NCBI RefSeq assembly: GCF_963583255.1
Contig: NC_084808.1
Location: 15,399,201-15,463,200, forward strand
Reading direction: 5' to 3'
DNA from: Pyrus communis
Lineage: Eukaryota > Streptophyta > Magnoliopsida > Rosales > Rosaceae
Length of the DNA: 64,000 bases
Of this stretch, positions 47,531-59,370 are shown in pieces. Below the pieces are notes generated by a model. The model was not told the origin of the DNA, ran no database searches, and saw only the letters and a list, made by a program, of their open reading frames with translations. A program made the translations under genes and the position numbers. Numbering within the stretch: the first letter of the stretch is position 1; every line of letters starts with the position of its first letter.

Positions 47531-49341
47531 CCTTCCCACCGTTGTGTTCGGTTGTTCATGGCTTCACACCTCCTACCCAGATTCGGGCTCTGTCCTTCTC
47601 AAGGTTTCTTCCTTGATTGGGGCTGTTGGTGGGTTGAAGCCAGTTCTGCAAACTGATTCGATATAATGATTCCCTCTTCGACTTTTTCTGAAGATGCGCT
47701 GCCTCTGCTCTCAGATTTGGTGCAGCGCCACATTGGTCGAGTATTGCATTGCCTTGGGCGAGCAAATCTGACGGTTCCACCGCCTGGGGCGCTATGTTTT
47801 GGTGGTTGCCCCATTGGAAATTTTCAGATCTAAAAAATGTTTGCAACTCCGCTGCTTTGTTTGACTTGTGGATTTTGCTGATCCCGTTTGTGCAGTGTTG
47901 TCTTTGCCTGAGTTGTCCTATCCGTCCATCGGATTGTGCCGTGCTGCGGTTCCCTTCTCGGAGTAGTTTAGTTTAGTTTTGTCTAGTTCTATTGTCTCGC
48001 CTAGTGTGTGTTGTAGCCTCGCCGCAATGATGGCCGAATTTGGTTTTCGATTTGAGCAATGAGTTATATGGTCTAGCATGCAAACAATTACCTCTATGTG
48101 ATCTCGCTTCTGCAATGATTTTATGTGGCCGCACTATTCGGCAGTGACCGTTTGGAATTTGCTAATACAAATCTGTTATATCTATTGCTTTGTGATAGAT
48201 TTGTAGGGGTCGCCCTCACGGCGGAATATATCTCCCGCTCGCCCTCTCTGCCCCCCTTCCTTTCGAAAGGAGTCGCAGTCCCAACCAGATGCTCCTTTCG
48301 ATTTTGGTGAAGCCCAGCTGTTTCGTTCAGCCATCCATCCTATTCGTTTCTCTGTCCAAGAAAAAGGTCTGGAAAGATGGTATTCCTTGTTGAAACAATG
48401 TACTTCTGCAATTTTGTAGTTACTTTTTTTTTCCTTTGAACTGTATTAGCAATTTTATTTAGTACAACGGATTTGAATACATTTGTAGGCAATTGCACAG
48501 ATGATTATCTAATTGGCATTAGGTTGATTTTTTGCAACAAGTTAAGTTATTATGGTTCTTTGACAAGTGATGGTTTTAACATGCTTCAGACAGTGAGCAC
48601 AAATGAGTGTCAGGGTTAAAGATATATGGTAGAAGCATTAAACCGCCGGTCTTACCCTTGGGAGGCATGAAATCATTTTTGAATCAAAAAGCAAGCATCC
48701 ATTACTACAGATAGAAATACTGCATGCAGTGCCATAAGCTGTATAGCCTTCATATTTCTAGGTTTCATGGTAGTACTAAACTGATCCAATGCTCTCGTTG
48801 TGTGTGCGCTTCCCCATTTTCTTGTATTGGCTTTGTGTATTTGCCCGAGCTTCTATCGAAGATTAAACATGGCTATGTTTTTACTACAAATCAATTTGGA
48901 CCGTCATGAATGTAAAAAAATGCTAAATGAGTTAACTTGTAAAGCAAGTAAACCACAACCACCAAGCCAAGCCTATGAAACTTCTTTTATCCTTTTAAAC
49001 AACACAACCACCAAGCAACTGGTACACTCGTCGGAGAGCCGCGTCTCATTGGATTCATAAAGCTTATATATTCAATATCCAAAACAAAAGGCAACTTAAC
49101 TCTAAAGCTTATATATTCAATATTCAGCTCCAAAAAGCAAAGGAGAAAACTTCCTTTTTTTCTTTCAAAAACTGAAATATAGAGATTTGAGGAACAAGAA
49201 CACAGTAACAGATGCAACCTTAACAAACTGAAGTCGACCAAATCTATGACAAACCAATTTTCCAGTCAATGATTCGTGATGTGTAACATCTTCTAGTCGT
49301 AGAATCACAACATTTTTACTCTTTTCTCTGATTGTCGTATC
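47531..49341. other. no gene recognised
   Basis: The first 800 bases are less AT-rich, with several overlapping short open frames on both strands and none of recognisable family. They may be decayed gene or retroelement DNA. From 48400 on it is AT-rich. Two GCTTATATATTCAATAT words near 49060 and 49108 form a local repeat. Confidence 0.35.
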
Positions 49342-49584
49342 TCACAAAGATACATCTGAATATGCCTTCTTGTCAAACTTGCTATATGGATAACTTGGAA
49401 CAAATATGTAGCACACACAACCAAATATTCGAAAATAGCTAATTGTATCCCACAGTTTCTCAAAGGGTGAAACAAATTCAAACCTTGGTTGAGGAAGCCT
49501 GTTGATCACATGAGCTGCAGTTCTCATATCTTCAGCCCAAAACCTTCCTGGTACATTCTTGATGAAGGGAATGATCTGGTTCAA
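49342..49584 (-). pseudogene. Copia integrase fragment
   Basis: An 80-codon open frame reads VPGRFWAEDMRTAAHVINRL, then SPFEKLWDT and FRIFGCVCYIFVPSYPYSKF, the C-terminal part of a Copia integrase. The catalytic residues lie outside the fragment. Neither neighbouring Copia element provides a continuation, so it is a separate relic. Confidence 0.8.
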
Positions 49585-50035
49585 TTGATTATGTATATGT
49601 CAAATTCAATTTCAGCATAAACTATGGTAAGTTCACATACATAATCAATTGCGCAAGGACATAAACAAATATGATGATGATGGGCAATGACATTTTGTAT
49701 TTGTAATAAAGATAGAATGTGATTCCTAAAATAATAATATATGAATGAGAGATTATATTCACACATTCTAAATTACTTTCTCCACATTCTTTTAATTTTT
49801 TAATATTTTTTTATCAAATGTTAGTGGTGTGTAGAATATCAAGAAATATTAAAAAAGCATAATACTACATCACTTGCAGCTCGTATTTTTATACGCGTTG
49901 CTAGCTTAGCATGCATCCATGCAGTACTTAATTGGATGAAGGAGGCTAGGGATAGCAATTCTAACCGATAAACTCGATAACCATGGATAATCGCCCGAAT
50001 GGAACGGATTTGGGTATGGAAGTTTGGGTATATTC
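49585..50035. other. spacer, no gene seen
   Basis: AT-rich DNA with no recognised feature. Confidence 0.45.
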
Positions 50036-50591
50036 TGTAAGATTTTTTTGATAATATGAATTGTAACAAAACCATGTTATTGTATATGTTATGAAAACCT
50101 AATGGACTTATATTATTTATGGACTTATTATATGTGTTTTAATCATGATAAAACACTTAAAAGGGAAGTCACTACTGCATAAATTCAAGAGGATGAGTAG
50201 GTTACAAACTCTACTCATTGTGACATAATTGCACCCACGATGGATGGAACAGTTATGGTTTTGTGCGATAAAACTGCTGCATGGTCTCTCTTCTCGGACA
50301 CCAGTTCAATATATACATTCCCCATCGTTTGTAGAACGTATTCGAGTCCCAGAGAAGAGAAGAACACAACCTTTATTCCCCATAAGTTTTTGTAGTAAAC
50401 TCACTACTGCAAACCCTAATTTTATCAGCATTATATCGTTGCTTGCTTTCTGATCATTATGGCAAACTCTGCAAGTAAGTGTTGTGTGTTCTTATTTGTT
50501 TATATTAGTGTGATTATACTAATCCATCACATTAGCATGTGGTCCAAATATTTAGTTGATTAAATTTCAGTTCCACATATAAGGGTTTACA
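50036..50591 (+). repeat. 5' LTR of the plus-strand Copia element
   Basis: 556 bp with inverted ends TGTAA and TTACA, followed two bases later by the Met-tRNA primer site. A near-identical copy is at 54572-55090. Confidence 0.9.
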
Positions 50592-51199
50592 TGTGGTATC
50601 AGAGTCGGTCAACTTTAATTTTGGACTCATTTATGATTATATGTTTACTTTTGCAATTCTTTTCCGCTGCATAATTTGATGATATCATCTGGTTTAAGTT
50701 ATGTTTGTGATATAAACACATTTCCATCATGCTGTGTCCAATTTTTTATTTATTTTGGGACTTTCATCACTATCAAATATATAATCATACTTGCTGCACA
50801 TTTTTATGGCAACACACTGTCATATTATTAAGAGATATAATGGTATTGTTCAATGATTTCATGAAATATTTAGTAGAGATCACCAAAGTGGTAAGACTAC
50901 TGTTTTGATTTCATGAATTTCAATAAAGACGAACATTAAGCAATTTATAAGCACTAACAAGTAAAGTATTTTCCAAAGAAACTATTTACTGGGATTAGCT
51001 ATAAGTTGATGTATAGTGAGTTATGAAACCAGAGACATATATATGCTTACTCTTGTCCAAAGACATTACTTTATATGTACTTTCGTGTTTATACTTGGCT
51101 AAGGAAAGAATGAGATTAATGAAAATGGGAGTACTGCATATTTAAATTTTGATGATTTTGAAGCTTGCATTGACTATTTTAAAGGAAAAACCATTGCAT

Positions 51200-52570
51200 C
51201 AGTTAAGAAGACTAGTTCCACTCGAAGTCAAAGTCTACTAGAAATCATTCACACCGATGTTAGTGGTCCATTTCCAACAAGGACGATTTGTGGCAACTGT
51301 TACTTTGTCCTCTTTATAGATGACTACTCTAGGTACACTTATGTGTATTTGATCTCTGAAAAATCTCAAGTGCTCAATTGTTCTAAAATTTATAAACTAG
51401 AAGTGGAAAAACAACTAGGGAAACAAATTAAAGTAGTAGGATTAGATAAGGGAGGTGAGTATTTTGGAAGGTATACATAAATGGGACAACAAAAAGGACA
51501 TTTTGCTTTATTCTTGCAGCAAGAAGGGATTGTAGCACAATATACTACACCAGGAACACCATCTCAAAATGGTGTTGCAGAAAGAAGGAACTGCACTCTT
51601 AAAGACATGGTTAGAAGCATGTTTTTCACAATCACAACTTCTAGAATTCTTATGGGGAGAAGCCATTAGGACTGCAAATTTTATTCTCAAAAGGGTGCTA
51701 AGTAAAGCAGTTGAATCAACACCCTTTGAATTATGGACAAGTAAAAGACCAAGTCTTGCACACACCTGGGGATGCAAATGTGAAGTACGATTGTATAATC
51801 CAACGGATAAAAAGTTGGATCTCAGAACTACAAGTTGTTATTTTGTAGGCTATCCTGAGAAATCCAAGGGTTTTAGGTTTTGTTCCCCACACTCTCACAC
51901 AAGATTGGTTGAAACCAACAATGCCAAGTTTGTGGAAGATTCTGGTTTATATAATTCTCACTAAAGGAACAACTATATACCTATGAAGAAATGGAGCAAT
52001 CGAATAATAATGATGCAACACGTTTGGTTTTGCCAATAACCATTCCCTCAAACACTTCATTTTTCTCAGCAATCTCAAGAACCAAGTGCTCATCATATGG
52101 ATCCACCACTGCCATTGCAGACCACTACACTTGTCCCTATTGTTAAGACTTCAACATCTCAACAGTATACTTCAAACCAAAATGATGCAGGCTCTTCCAA
52201 TCCTACAAAAATTGTACCTTCCACCATTAAATTGAGAATATCATAAAGAACAAAAAAACTTGCATCATCCGGTGATTATGTGACTTACCTCAATGAAGTG
52301 GAGCATGATATACGTGATAATGATGACCCTACAACTTTTATTGAAGCTATGCACAGTTTATAGGCTACATTATGGTATGCTGCAATAGAAGAAGAATTGA
52401 ACTAGATGGCATAAAATGGTGTTTGGAGTTTGATTGAGGGAACTAGTGGCATAAAACCAATTAGGAATAAGTGGGTGTTCAAGACTAAGGGAGGCTCCAA
52501 GGGCAACATTGAACGGCACAAGGCTTGATTAGTAGCTAAGGGGTTTACATATAAACAAGGCTTGGATTAC
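51200..52570 (+). pseudogene. Copia integrase and start of RT
   Basis: The integrase core is readable: LLEIIHTDVSGPFPT, FVLFIDDYSRYTYVYL, QNGVAERRNCTLKDMVRS, then ESTPFELWTSKRPSLAH and SCYFVGYPEKSKGF. A stop at 51478-51480 and a frameshift near 51600 interrupt it. RT begins with NGVWSLIEGTSGIKPIRNKW and LVAKGFTYKQGLDYC, where the solo LTR interrupts. The frame's sense resumes at 54116 with VSTKDSFRIIIAFTTHF and LHQMDVKTAFL. Confidence 0.85.
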
Positions 52571-54110
52571 TGTCACGCCCTAAATTAAATTTTTTTTTTT
52601 TTTTTCCGGGCATGAATAAAAAGAGTAACTTAAAGGTAATAACAGGTGACTGGGTTGAACTAAAACGTTTCATTAAACAAAATAATTTACATAGTCATTA
52701 CACATAAAAGAAAGCGACAACAACTCCTTAAAAAGTTTAAAACTATTTATAAGCAGTCTCTTTCTTCCAAGTCAGCCACTAGATTCATGTCTCATCTCCT
52801 GTAACACAACTAATAAGGGGTGAGCTAAAAGCTCAGTAGGGGCCCAAGGCCTCAAGTGATTAATATTATTAATGTTATGAATGTTTTATGAGTAATGTAA
52901 TGTAAGAACAAAACTTCTCTTCTACCCAACCCATTAATCTATATATTGAAGCAACTAGACCTGCATGTCCCATACCATGCATTTAACCACTATGGTCCCG
53001 AGTGCTTTGATATATAGAATAACCACCATCAACTAACCCAAGTTCATAACCCCTTTTGCTAGCCATCTTATCTGATTCATTGATCTCTAGCCCAAATCAC
53101 CCCCATCGACAATTCCCGTTGATATCCTATTCTACTGTGCACATCGGGCTTGCCTGGAACTAGTTTCACAATGAACAGACTCAACTACATGAAAGCTAAT
53201 CTCCACATTTTCCCACAACATAAGTAACTCCTTTACATCGTTGACAAATGATAATGATCATGCCAGCATATAATATACCACATAACAAATCACATCTAAG
53301 TCAATAGTTGGATATATCTCAAAGTTCACATAACCATATTTCACGAAATACAAGTAACAAAGACAATCAATTAATTCCCCAAATTCCCCTACCTCAAATC
53401 CTTACTTCTTACTCCACGAGTACTTCTTTTGCTTATCTCCTTTATCACTCTCTTACACACTTTTTACATAGGGTATGTATTACATGTCCCCAGGAAAAGA
53501 GCAAAGATGGAGCATTGCTCCTATTTATACCATAACTAAGGCGGCAACCAATTTGTTCTCGTTGGTTTATAATTTTCTCTACAAACCACCCCACTTGCTT
53601 CCACCATTCCACGTTAGCTATAGGCTTCATTTGTCATCACATAGCCTTCAATAGTCATCACCCTAAAGTGCTTACTAAGCACCTTAACAACACCGAATGA
53701 TAACACCTAAGCTACAGATCACTTTCCACCAATCATTCCACGTTACCTATAGGCTTCATTTGTCATCACATAGCCTTCAATAGTCAATTGGCATGGAATT
53801 ATAACATGAGGAGATGACACCTAACTAGGTGATTAATCTAATGATTAAATGGTAGCAATAAGATGTGTCACCTTTGAATTGTGGAGCTACACGTCCAACC
53901 CAACATGGTGCTTACAAGTACCTTAAAAAGGATAGGAGATAAGGCCGCATGGTAAGCTTCACACGTCCACGTTATAAACTTATGACTAAGCATAAGCATG
54001 GTTCTAGGGCTTAACTAAGAAAAATATTCCAAAACTTAGCCTCAAGTCTAATAAAATAAATAATAACTTAAACATAGGGCTTTCACCAATATAAAATACG
54101 GGTTCTCACA
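52571..54110 (-). mobile_element. solo LTR (gypsy-like) inserted in Copia RT
   Basis: 1540 bp from TGTCACGCCC to GGGTTCTCACA, flanked by ATTAC on both sides (52566-52570 and 54111-54115). The minus strand starts TGTGAGAACCCG and has a TATA box GGTATAAATAGG near 53519-53531, so the LTR points left. No internal domain or second LTR is present. Recombination between two LTRs is the usual origin. The gypsy assignment is by style of the ends. Confidence 0.85.
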
Positions 54111-54571
54111 ATTACACATAGACTTTTGTCCAGTTTCAACCAAGGATTCCTTCAGGATCATCATTGCCTTCACAACTCATTTCAACCTTGAGCTTCATCA
54201 AATGGATGTGAAGACTGCCTTCTTACAGTATGCATATTTTGTTGTTTCATGATACTCATGAAATATTTGGTATGCAGAACTACTAAAAGATACAGAGATG
54301 TATTAAAGGAGACCAATTATATGTAGAAGGATAACTGGTACCATTGAAGCTCTCTACTAAAGTTCCCTGATTTACTACATCATCACTAACTTCGATTAGT
54401 TTGTAATTCTAGAGTACTTATGCAATTATTGTATACTATTTTCTTGAGTTCAACTGATAAGTTGGTAATTGGATGTTAGAGTCATTATGAAATTCGTGTA
54501 TATAAGTCAGTGATCAACATGTTTTCTTAACATAATTTGCATATGGTTTTAGTTACACTCATGTGGGAGAT

Positions 54572-55090
54572 TGTAAGATTTTTTCCATAATGTGAGTTAT
54601 AACAAAACCATGTTATTGTATATGTTATGAAAACCTAATGGACTTATATTATTTATGGACTTATAATATGTGTTTTAATCATGATAAAACACTTAAAAGG
54701 GAATTCACTACCGCATAAACACAAAAGGATGAGTAGGTTAGAAACTCTACTTATCGTGACATAACTGCACCCACGATGGATGGAACAATTATGGTTTTGT
54801 ACGATAAAACTGCTGCATGGTCTCTCTTCTCGGACACGAGTTTAATATATACATTCCCCATAGTTTGTAAAACATATTCGAGTCCCAGAGAAGAGAAGAA
54901 CACAACCTTTATTCCCCATAAGTTTATGCAGTAAACTCACTACTGCAAACCCTACTTTTATCAGCATTATATCGTTGCTTGCTTTCTGATCATTATGGCA
55001 AACTCTACAAGTAAGTGTTGTGTGTTCTTATTAGTTTATATTAGTAATGATTATACTAATCCATCATATTAGCATGTAGTCCAAATATTT
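54572..55090 (+). repeat. 3' LTR of the plus-strand Copia element, truncated
   Basis: Collinear with the 5' LTR up to CCAAATATTT at about 55090. The last roughly 50 bp and any target duplication are missing. Confidence 0.88.
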
Positions 55091-56185
55091 TGCAGCAGCT
55101 TGAGGAGGAACAAGATCACCAGAAATGAACTGTTGAGGTGGGCAGGACTGAGCAACAACTTTGGAAGTGATAGGAACTCCAGAAGAGGAAAGTGGAGACA
55201 CGTATGGAAATGGAATTGGAATGATAGACTGATGTGTAAAAGTGTTGGGATGAGATAAATGGATTGACTGTGATGAATTAGACTCAGGTGTTGTTCTTTG
55301 ATGTAAAGAACTAACAAAATTAATCAACTTACCTTCATCAAAAACTACATGTCTAGAAACAAGTAGTTTGTTGTCCTTAAGTGAGAAATAAATAAACCTT
55401 TTGTATTGTGCAACATATCCTAGAAAAATGTACTCAGTGGTTTTGGATTCTAATTTGTTACTTCTATAAGGTTTCAAAGATGGTAACACAAACACCCAAA
55501 AATTCTCAAACGATTAACTCTTGGTGGAACATGGTATAGGGATTCAAAAGGTGACTGCATGTCTAAAATTGAAGTAGGTATCCTATTTATAAGGTAAGTA
55601 GCAGTATCACATGCATGAAACCAAAATTTTGATGGTAAGAAAGCTTTGTGAATGAGTGTTATAACTATCTTTACTCTATGTCTATTCTTTCTTTCAGCTA
55701 ACCCATTCGGGTACAAGGACAAGACTTTTGATGAATGATACCTTTATCCCTAAGAAATTGTTGAAATTGACTACTAATATACTCTCATCCACCATCACTT
55801 TGCAAAATTTTGACATGAGAATCAAATTGATTTTTAACAAAGGCAAGAAACTGACAAAAATATTGAAAACTGCAGCTTTATTGATGATAGGAAATATCCA
55901 AGTATACCTAGTACACTCATCTATAAAAGAAACATAGTATTTGAACCTTTCTATAAACAAGCTAGATGCAGGACCCTACACATTTGTGTGTATTACTTCA
56001 AAAGGTAAAATGGACTTTGAAGCAACAACATGGAATGGTAACTTGGTACACTTTCCTTGTAAGCAAAAAGCACAAGTATAAAAGTTTGTATTACAAGGAA
56101 GACTAATATTTGATTTCCTAAGAACTGCAGTAACCACTGAGTATGTAGGATGACCTAACCTGCAGTGCCACAAGTCATTTGACAC
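55091..56185 (-). pseudogene. Copia GAG-pre-integrase and integrase remains
   Basis: LWHCRLGHPTYSVVTAVLRK with CAFCLQGKCTKLPF is the GAG-pre-integrase zinc motif. YYVSFIDECTRYTWIFPI follows, then a core end (NGLAERKNRHRVKIVITLIH, ATYLINRIPTSILDMQSPFE) and TTEYIFLGYVAQYKRFIYFS. Frame changes occur near 55960 and 55700-55730. The polypeptide is cut at 55090 in the Pro/Ser-rich spacer before RT. Confidence 0.85.
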
Positions 56186-57199
56186 TTTTTGACTAATGAA
56201 AGCAACTGGAAAATGAGCTGGAGTAATAGAACCTCGAGACTTTAGTATAGGAAGAGGATAGACAGGATGGTTACTCAGTCATTGGCAGAGCATTTTCTTG
56301 GTGACCTTGTCCTGTATATAGAGAGAACATTCATCAATAATACATCTACATTTATTGTCTCGACATAACTAATTCATAGACAATAAATGTTGAGAAATTC
56401 TGGGAACATGTAAGACATAATTAAGCTTAAATTAATGTGAAAGAGTATTAAGACAAGAAATGCCAATATGTGATATAGCTAAACGTTTACCACTAACACT
56501 AGTCACAGTTTCATTAGATGGATATGGTGTAGCCATTTGCAGATTGGAAAGGTCCGAGGCCATGTGGTTAGTTGCACCTAAGTCCAAGACTCAATACTCT
56601 TGCTAAGGAGCAGAAGGAGATAGACCTGATCTCACTTGCATAGCAATAGGTTGATTAGAGCTGGAATGAACCATCATAAAATGATGATATACTGGTGCCA
56701 TTGCAGGAGGATGAAACTGTTGCGGTGCTGATGGATTAAACTAAGGCATATTAGAAGATTGATAACCCTGAGAAGACTGTCTTCCTTAAGAGTGAGTGAA
56801 ACTCTGAGATGGGGACATTGGATAGGATTAAAATTGAGAATTATTCCTATCAAAGTAAGTAGCAGCAGTATGACCCACTCTATGACAAATCTGACATCCA
56901 TTTTGAAAATAGTTGAGTGCATAGTGCCATTTTCAATCACAAATTTGACATATCTGTAAAGGATTGTAATTCTATGGTGAAGTTTGTTGTTGCCCTGATG
57001 AATGAAAGAATTGTTGAGTTTGTGATAGATGAGGTTGAAACCCTGAGCATGTTGAGATTGAGCACCATTGAATTGATAACCTTGTGAATTTTGAGAATAT
57101 AAATTCTTGCCTTTCCCTTTAGTTCTATAATTGTTGCCTCGAAAATTGTTATATGAGCCAGAACCATTTTGAGAAACAAAAGCTAATGGAGATTGAGCC

Positions 57200-58084
57200 A
57201 TATAAGGTAATGGTAACTATTGAAACCCTGGAGATGGCTGAAAAACTTAATTAGGCATCTGTGATATTGAAATAAGAGACATTGCAGATCCTGAAACATT
57301 TTTAGATCTTGAACCTGATGACAATGGTAAGTTCTTTGAGCCAAAAGAACCTCCTTGATCATAACCAGACCCATGAGTGTTCATAGCAGTCATCAATGAA
57401 CTTTGTTGAGTTACTTCATCCAATAATGTAGCTTCTTTAGCTTTTAATTGAGACTGAAGTTCCTTAATAAATACAAGATTCTCTCTACCTCGAATGACGA
57501 CCTTAGTTGTGTTATAATCAAAAGGAAGACCCCTCAATGCAACTATCACAATATCTTCATTTGGAATGAGTACATCAACAGTAGCTAATTGATCCCTAGA
57601 GTCTTTAATCGTCTATAAGTACGTGTCTATAGACTCGGACCCTTTCTTGATAATCTGTAAATCAATCTTTAGCTGAACTATACTAGTTCTAGTGATATTA
57701 GCAAATCTTTCCACACAAATTAGTCCACATCTCCTTAGATCTTTGACAGCTAATCGCACAAGAAAGTACAGAAGTAGACAATGTAGCAGATATTAAGGTC
57801 ATCAAAGCCTTGTCATGAATTTTCCATATCTTGTAATAATCAGATACAGATTGAGTATTATCAATAGTTTCAGTTTCAGAATCTGAATCCTCATACTTAG
57901 CAGGGCAAGGAATTGTACCATCAACAAATCCAATTATATCATTTCCCTCTAAAAGTATATCTATAGGAAAATTCCAAGTAATATAATTGGAATTATCCAA
58001 TTTAACAGTGATAGTATTACCAACACTTGGAATTAATGAGGATATTGGCGATTGTGTAAGTGCTAACTGATTAAAAGTCACCAT
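57200..58084 (-). pseudogene. Copia gag
   Basis: From ATG at 58084 the frame reads VKLDNSNYITWNFPIDILLE with SDYYKIWKIHDKALMTLISA, the usual Copia gag N-terminal domain. After frame changes it continues as MIVALRGLPFDYNTTKVVIR (57549) and a Ser/Gly/Gln-rich tail. No intact CCHC knuckle was found. Confidence 0.8.
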
Positions 58085-58803
58085 GATTCACAGCAAGACA
58101 AACAGTGTAGAAACTTGCAAATGAAGAAATCGCAATTGAAACGACAAATCAACAATCAAGCAGTAATTTCAACAACCAACAACTAATGCCATAGTACGAG
58201 CTAGATATAGCAACAAATTAAGATTTTAACAAGAAACCCCCAAATGTTAGGGTTTCATGAATCAACTTGCATAATTTTCACAAATCTGAGAACAACAACT
58301 TCATAATGCATAAACAAACCAGAGAGTTAAGCAATCAAGCAACCGTACAACGGTGATCAGAAAATATCGACAAAAAGCTCTAGAAATTGCCAGAAAACCT
58401 CCAAGATTCAAAGAGGCACAGCTCAACAAAGACACTGTAAAATACCACTGAAACAATACAAGCAAAAAACGATGAAGACGACAACAAACCCGTAGTAGCA
58501 ATGACGAAGACGAGCGGAAGCAGTATGATCGTCAACCGGAGGCGGTGGCCATTCCTAGCGATGATACCATGATAACTTCTATGTAATCTTGCAAAGAAAG
58601 CTAAACAATGATATTGTAGAGAGAGAAAGCCAGAAAAAGAGAGAGAGAGAGAGAGAGAGAAAGAAAATTTGTTTTAACTGCATTTCATTCAATATCATAA
58701 TTACAACAGCAACCCTTGTATTTATACCTTACAACCTCAACTAACTACCTTAATACAAAATCATTGATTTGATGACACTGGTCATGATCTTAGACATATA
58801 TCA

Positions 58804-59233
58804 ACTCTATTAGTTTCGGCCCCTTGGGAGGTTTGCCATCCAATTCAACTGAATTTTCCACTTCCAAAGTTGATTTTCCAGAACTGTCGCTGGTCTTGGG
58901 TTCCAAGATCATCTAATATGACAGCAGATGTTTTAGCGTCGGTTGGTAATCCGAAGATGTGTGATGTTATTTGGGTCAATCGACCCCCATCTTCGCTGGT
59001 GCATGTTTTGAACAATGATGGTCTACCTTGTCCGCATTAAAATTGTATCGGCAGTGTATGGGGCGACGCTTTCACTTGGTTGAAGAATCCTTTTTTATGT
59101 ATCCCCCTACACTACTTCTGACATTGTCTGTTTAGCTTGGTGCTTGCCTCACTGTAGGCTCTCTTGTAATATTTTGGCATCTTTGCCCTGGAATCGAATT
59201 CCCGGTTTACCAAAAAAAAAAAAAAAAAAAAAA
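58804..59233 (+). mobile_element. 5'-truncated L1-type LINE, RNase H end and poly-A tail
   Basis: The plus strand gives LVSAPWEVCHPIQLNFPL, then NCRWSWVPRSSNMTADVLAS and NRPPSSLVHVLNNDGLPCPH before a stop at 59038-59040. This is the C-terminal RNase H-like end typical of plant LINE ORF2. A 3'UTR and a run of A (59211-59233) follow. Upstream sequence is cut by the Copia LTR ending at 58803. Confidence 0.8.
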
Positions 59234-59370
59234 GTAGGAGGCTTATGAATTGGTGGCTTGTGTGGTGGTTTATGGGGAGGTTTATGGTGATCATCACCAT
59301 GATCAGCAAAAGAACTAGTGCTGAGAAGTATCACACCCAGGAACATTGCGAGAAGCCATTTGGGAGACAT
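59234..59370 (-). pseudogene. proline-rich protein gene, truncated by the LINE
   Basis: From ATG at 59370, MSPKWLLAMFLGVILLSTSS plus FADHGDDHHKPPHKPPHKPP gives a signal peptide of about 22 residues and the start of a His/Lys/Pro-rich repeat region. It runs directly into the LINE poly-A tail at 59233. It resembles the intact proline-rich gene 1.7 kb away in layout (signal peptide then KPP repeats). The rest of the gene is not found in the window. Confidence 0.75.

Larger units (their letters stand above)
50036..55090 (+). mobile_element. Ty1/Copia element, internally deleted, 3' LTR truncated
   Basis: The 5' LTR 50036-50591 (TGTAAG to TTACA) is followed by the primer site TGGTATCAGAG at 50594. 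The partner LTR starts at 54572 after a purine-rich GTGGGAGAT and aligns closely with the 5' LTR until about 55090. There it breaks off about 50 bp short and joins another element. Between the LTRs are integrase and RT pieces on the plus strand and a 1.54-kb solo LTR. Gag and most of RT/RNase H are missing, so the element is defective. Confidence 0.9.
55091..58803 (-). mobile_element. Ty1/Copia element, 5' half only (minus orientation)
   Basis: The 5' LTR 58570-58803 (234 bp, ends TGATA and TATCA) is followed leftward by a primer-site-like TGGTATCATCGC. Gag (58084-57250), a zinc-knuckle or spacer region and integrase (56200-55090) follow. The element stops inside the spacer after integrase, at the junction with the truncated LTR of the plus-strand element. 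RT, RNase H and the 3' LTR are gone. Confidence 0.88.

Noticed and set aside
48125..49060. Short plus-strand frames
   Set aside because: No family features, no continuity, AT-rich flanks.
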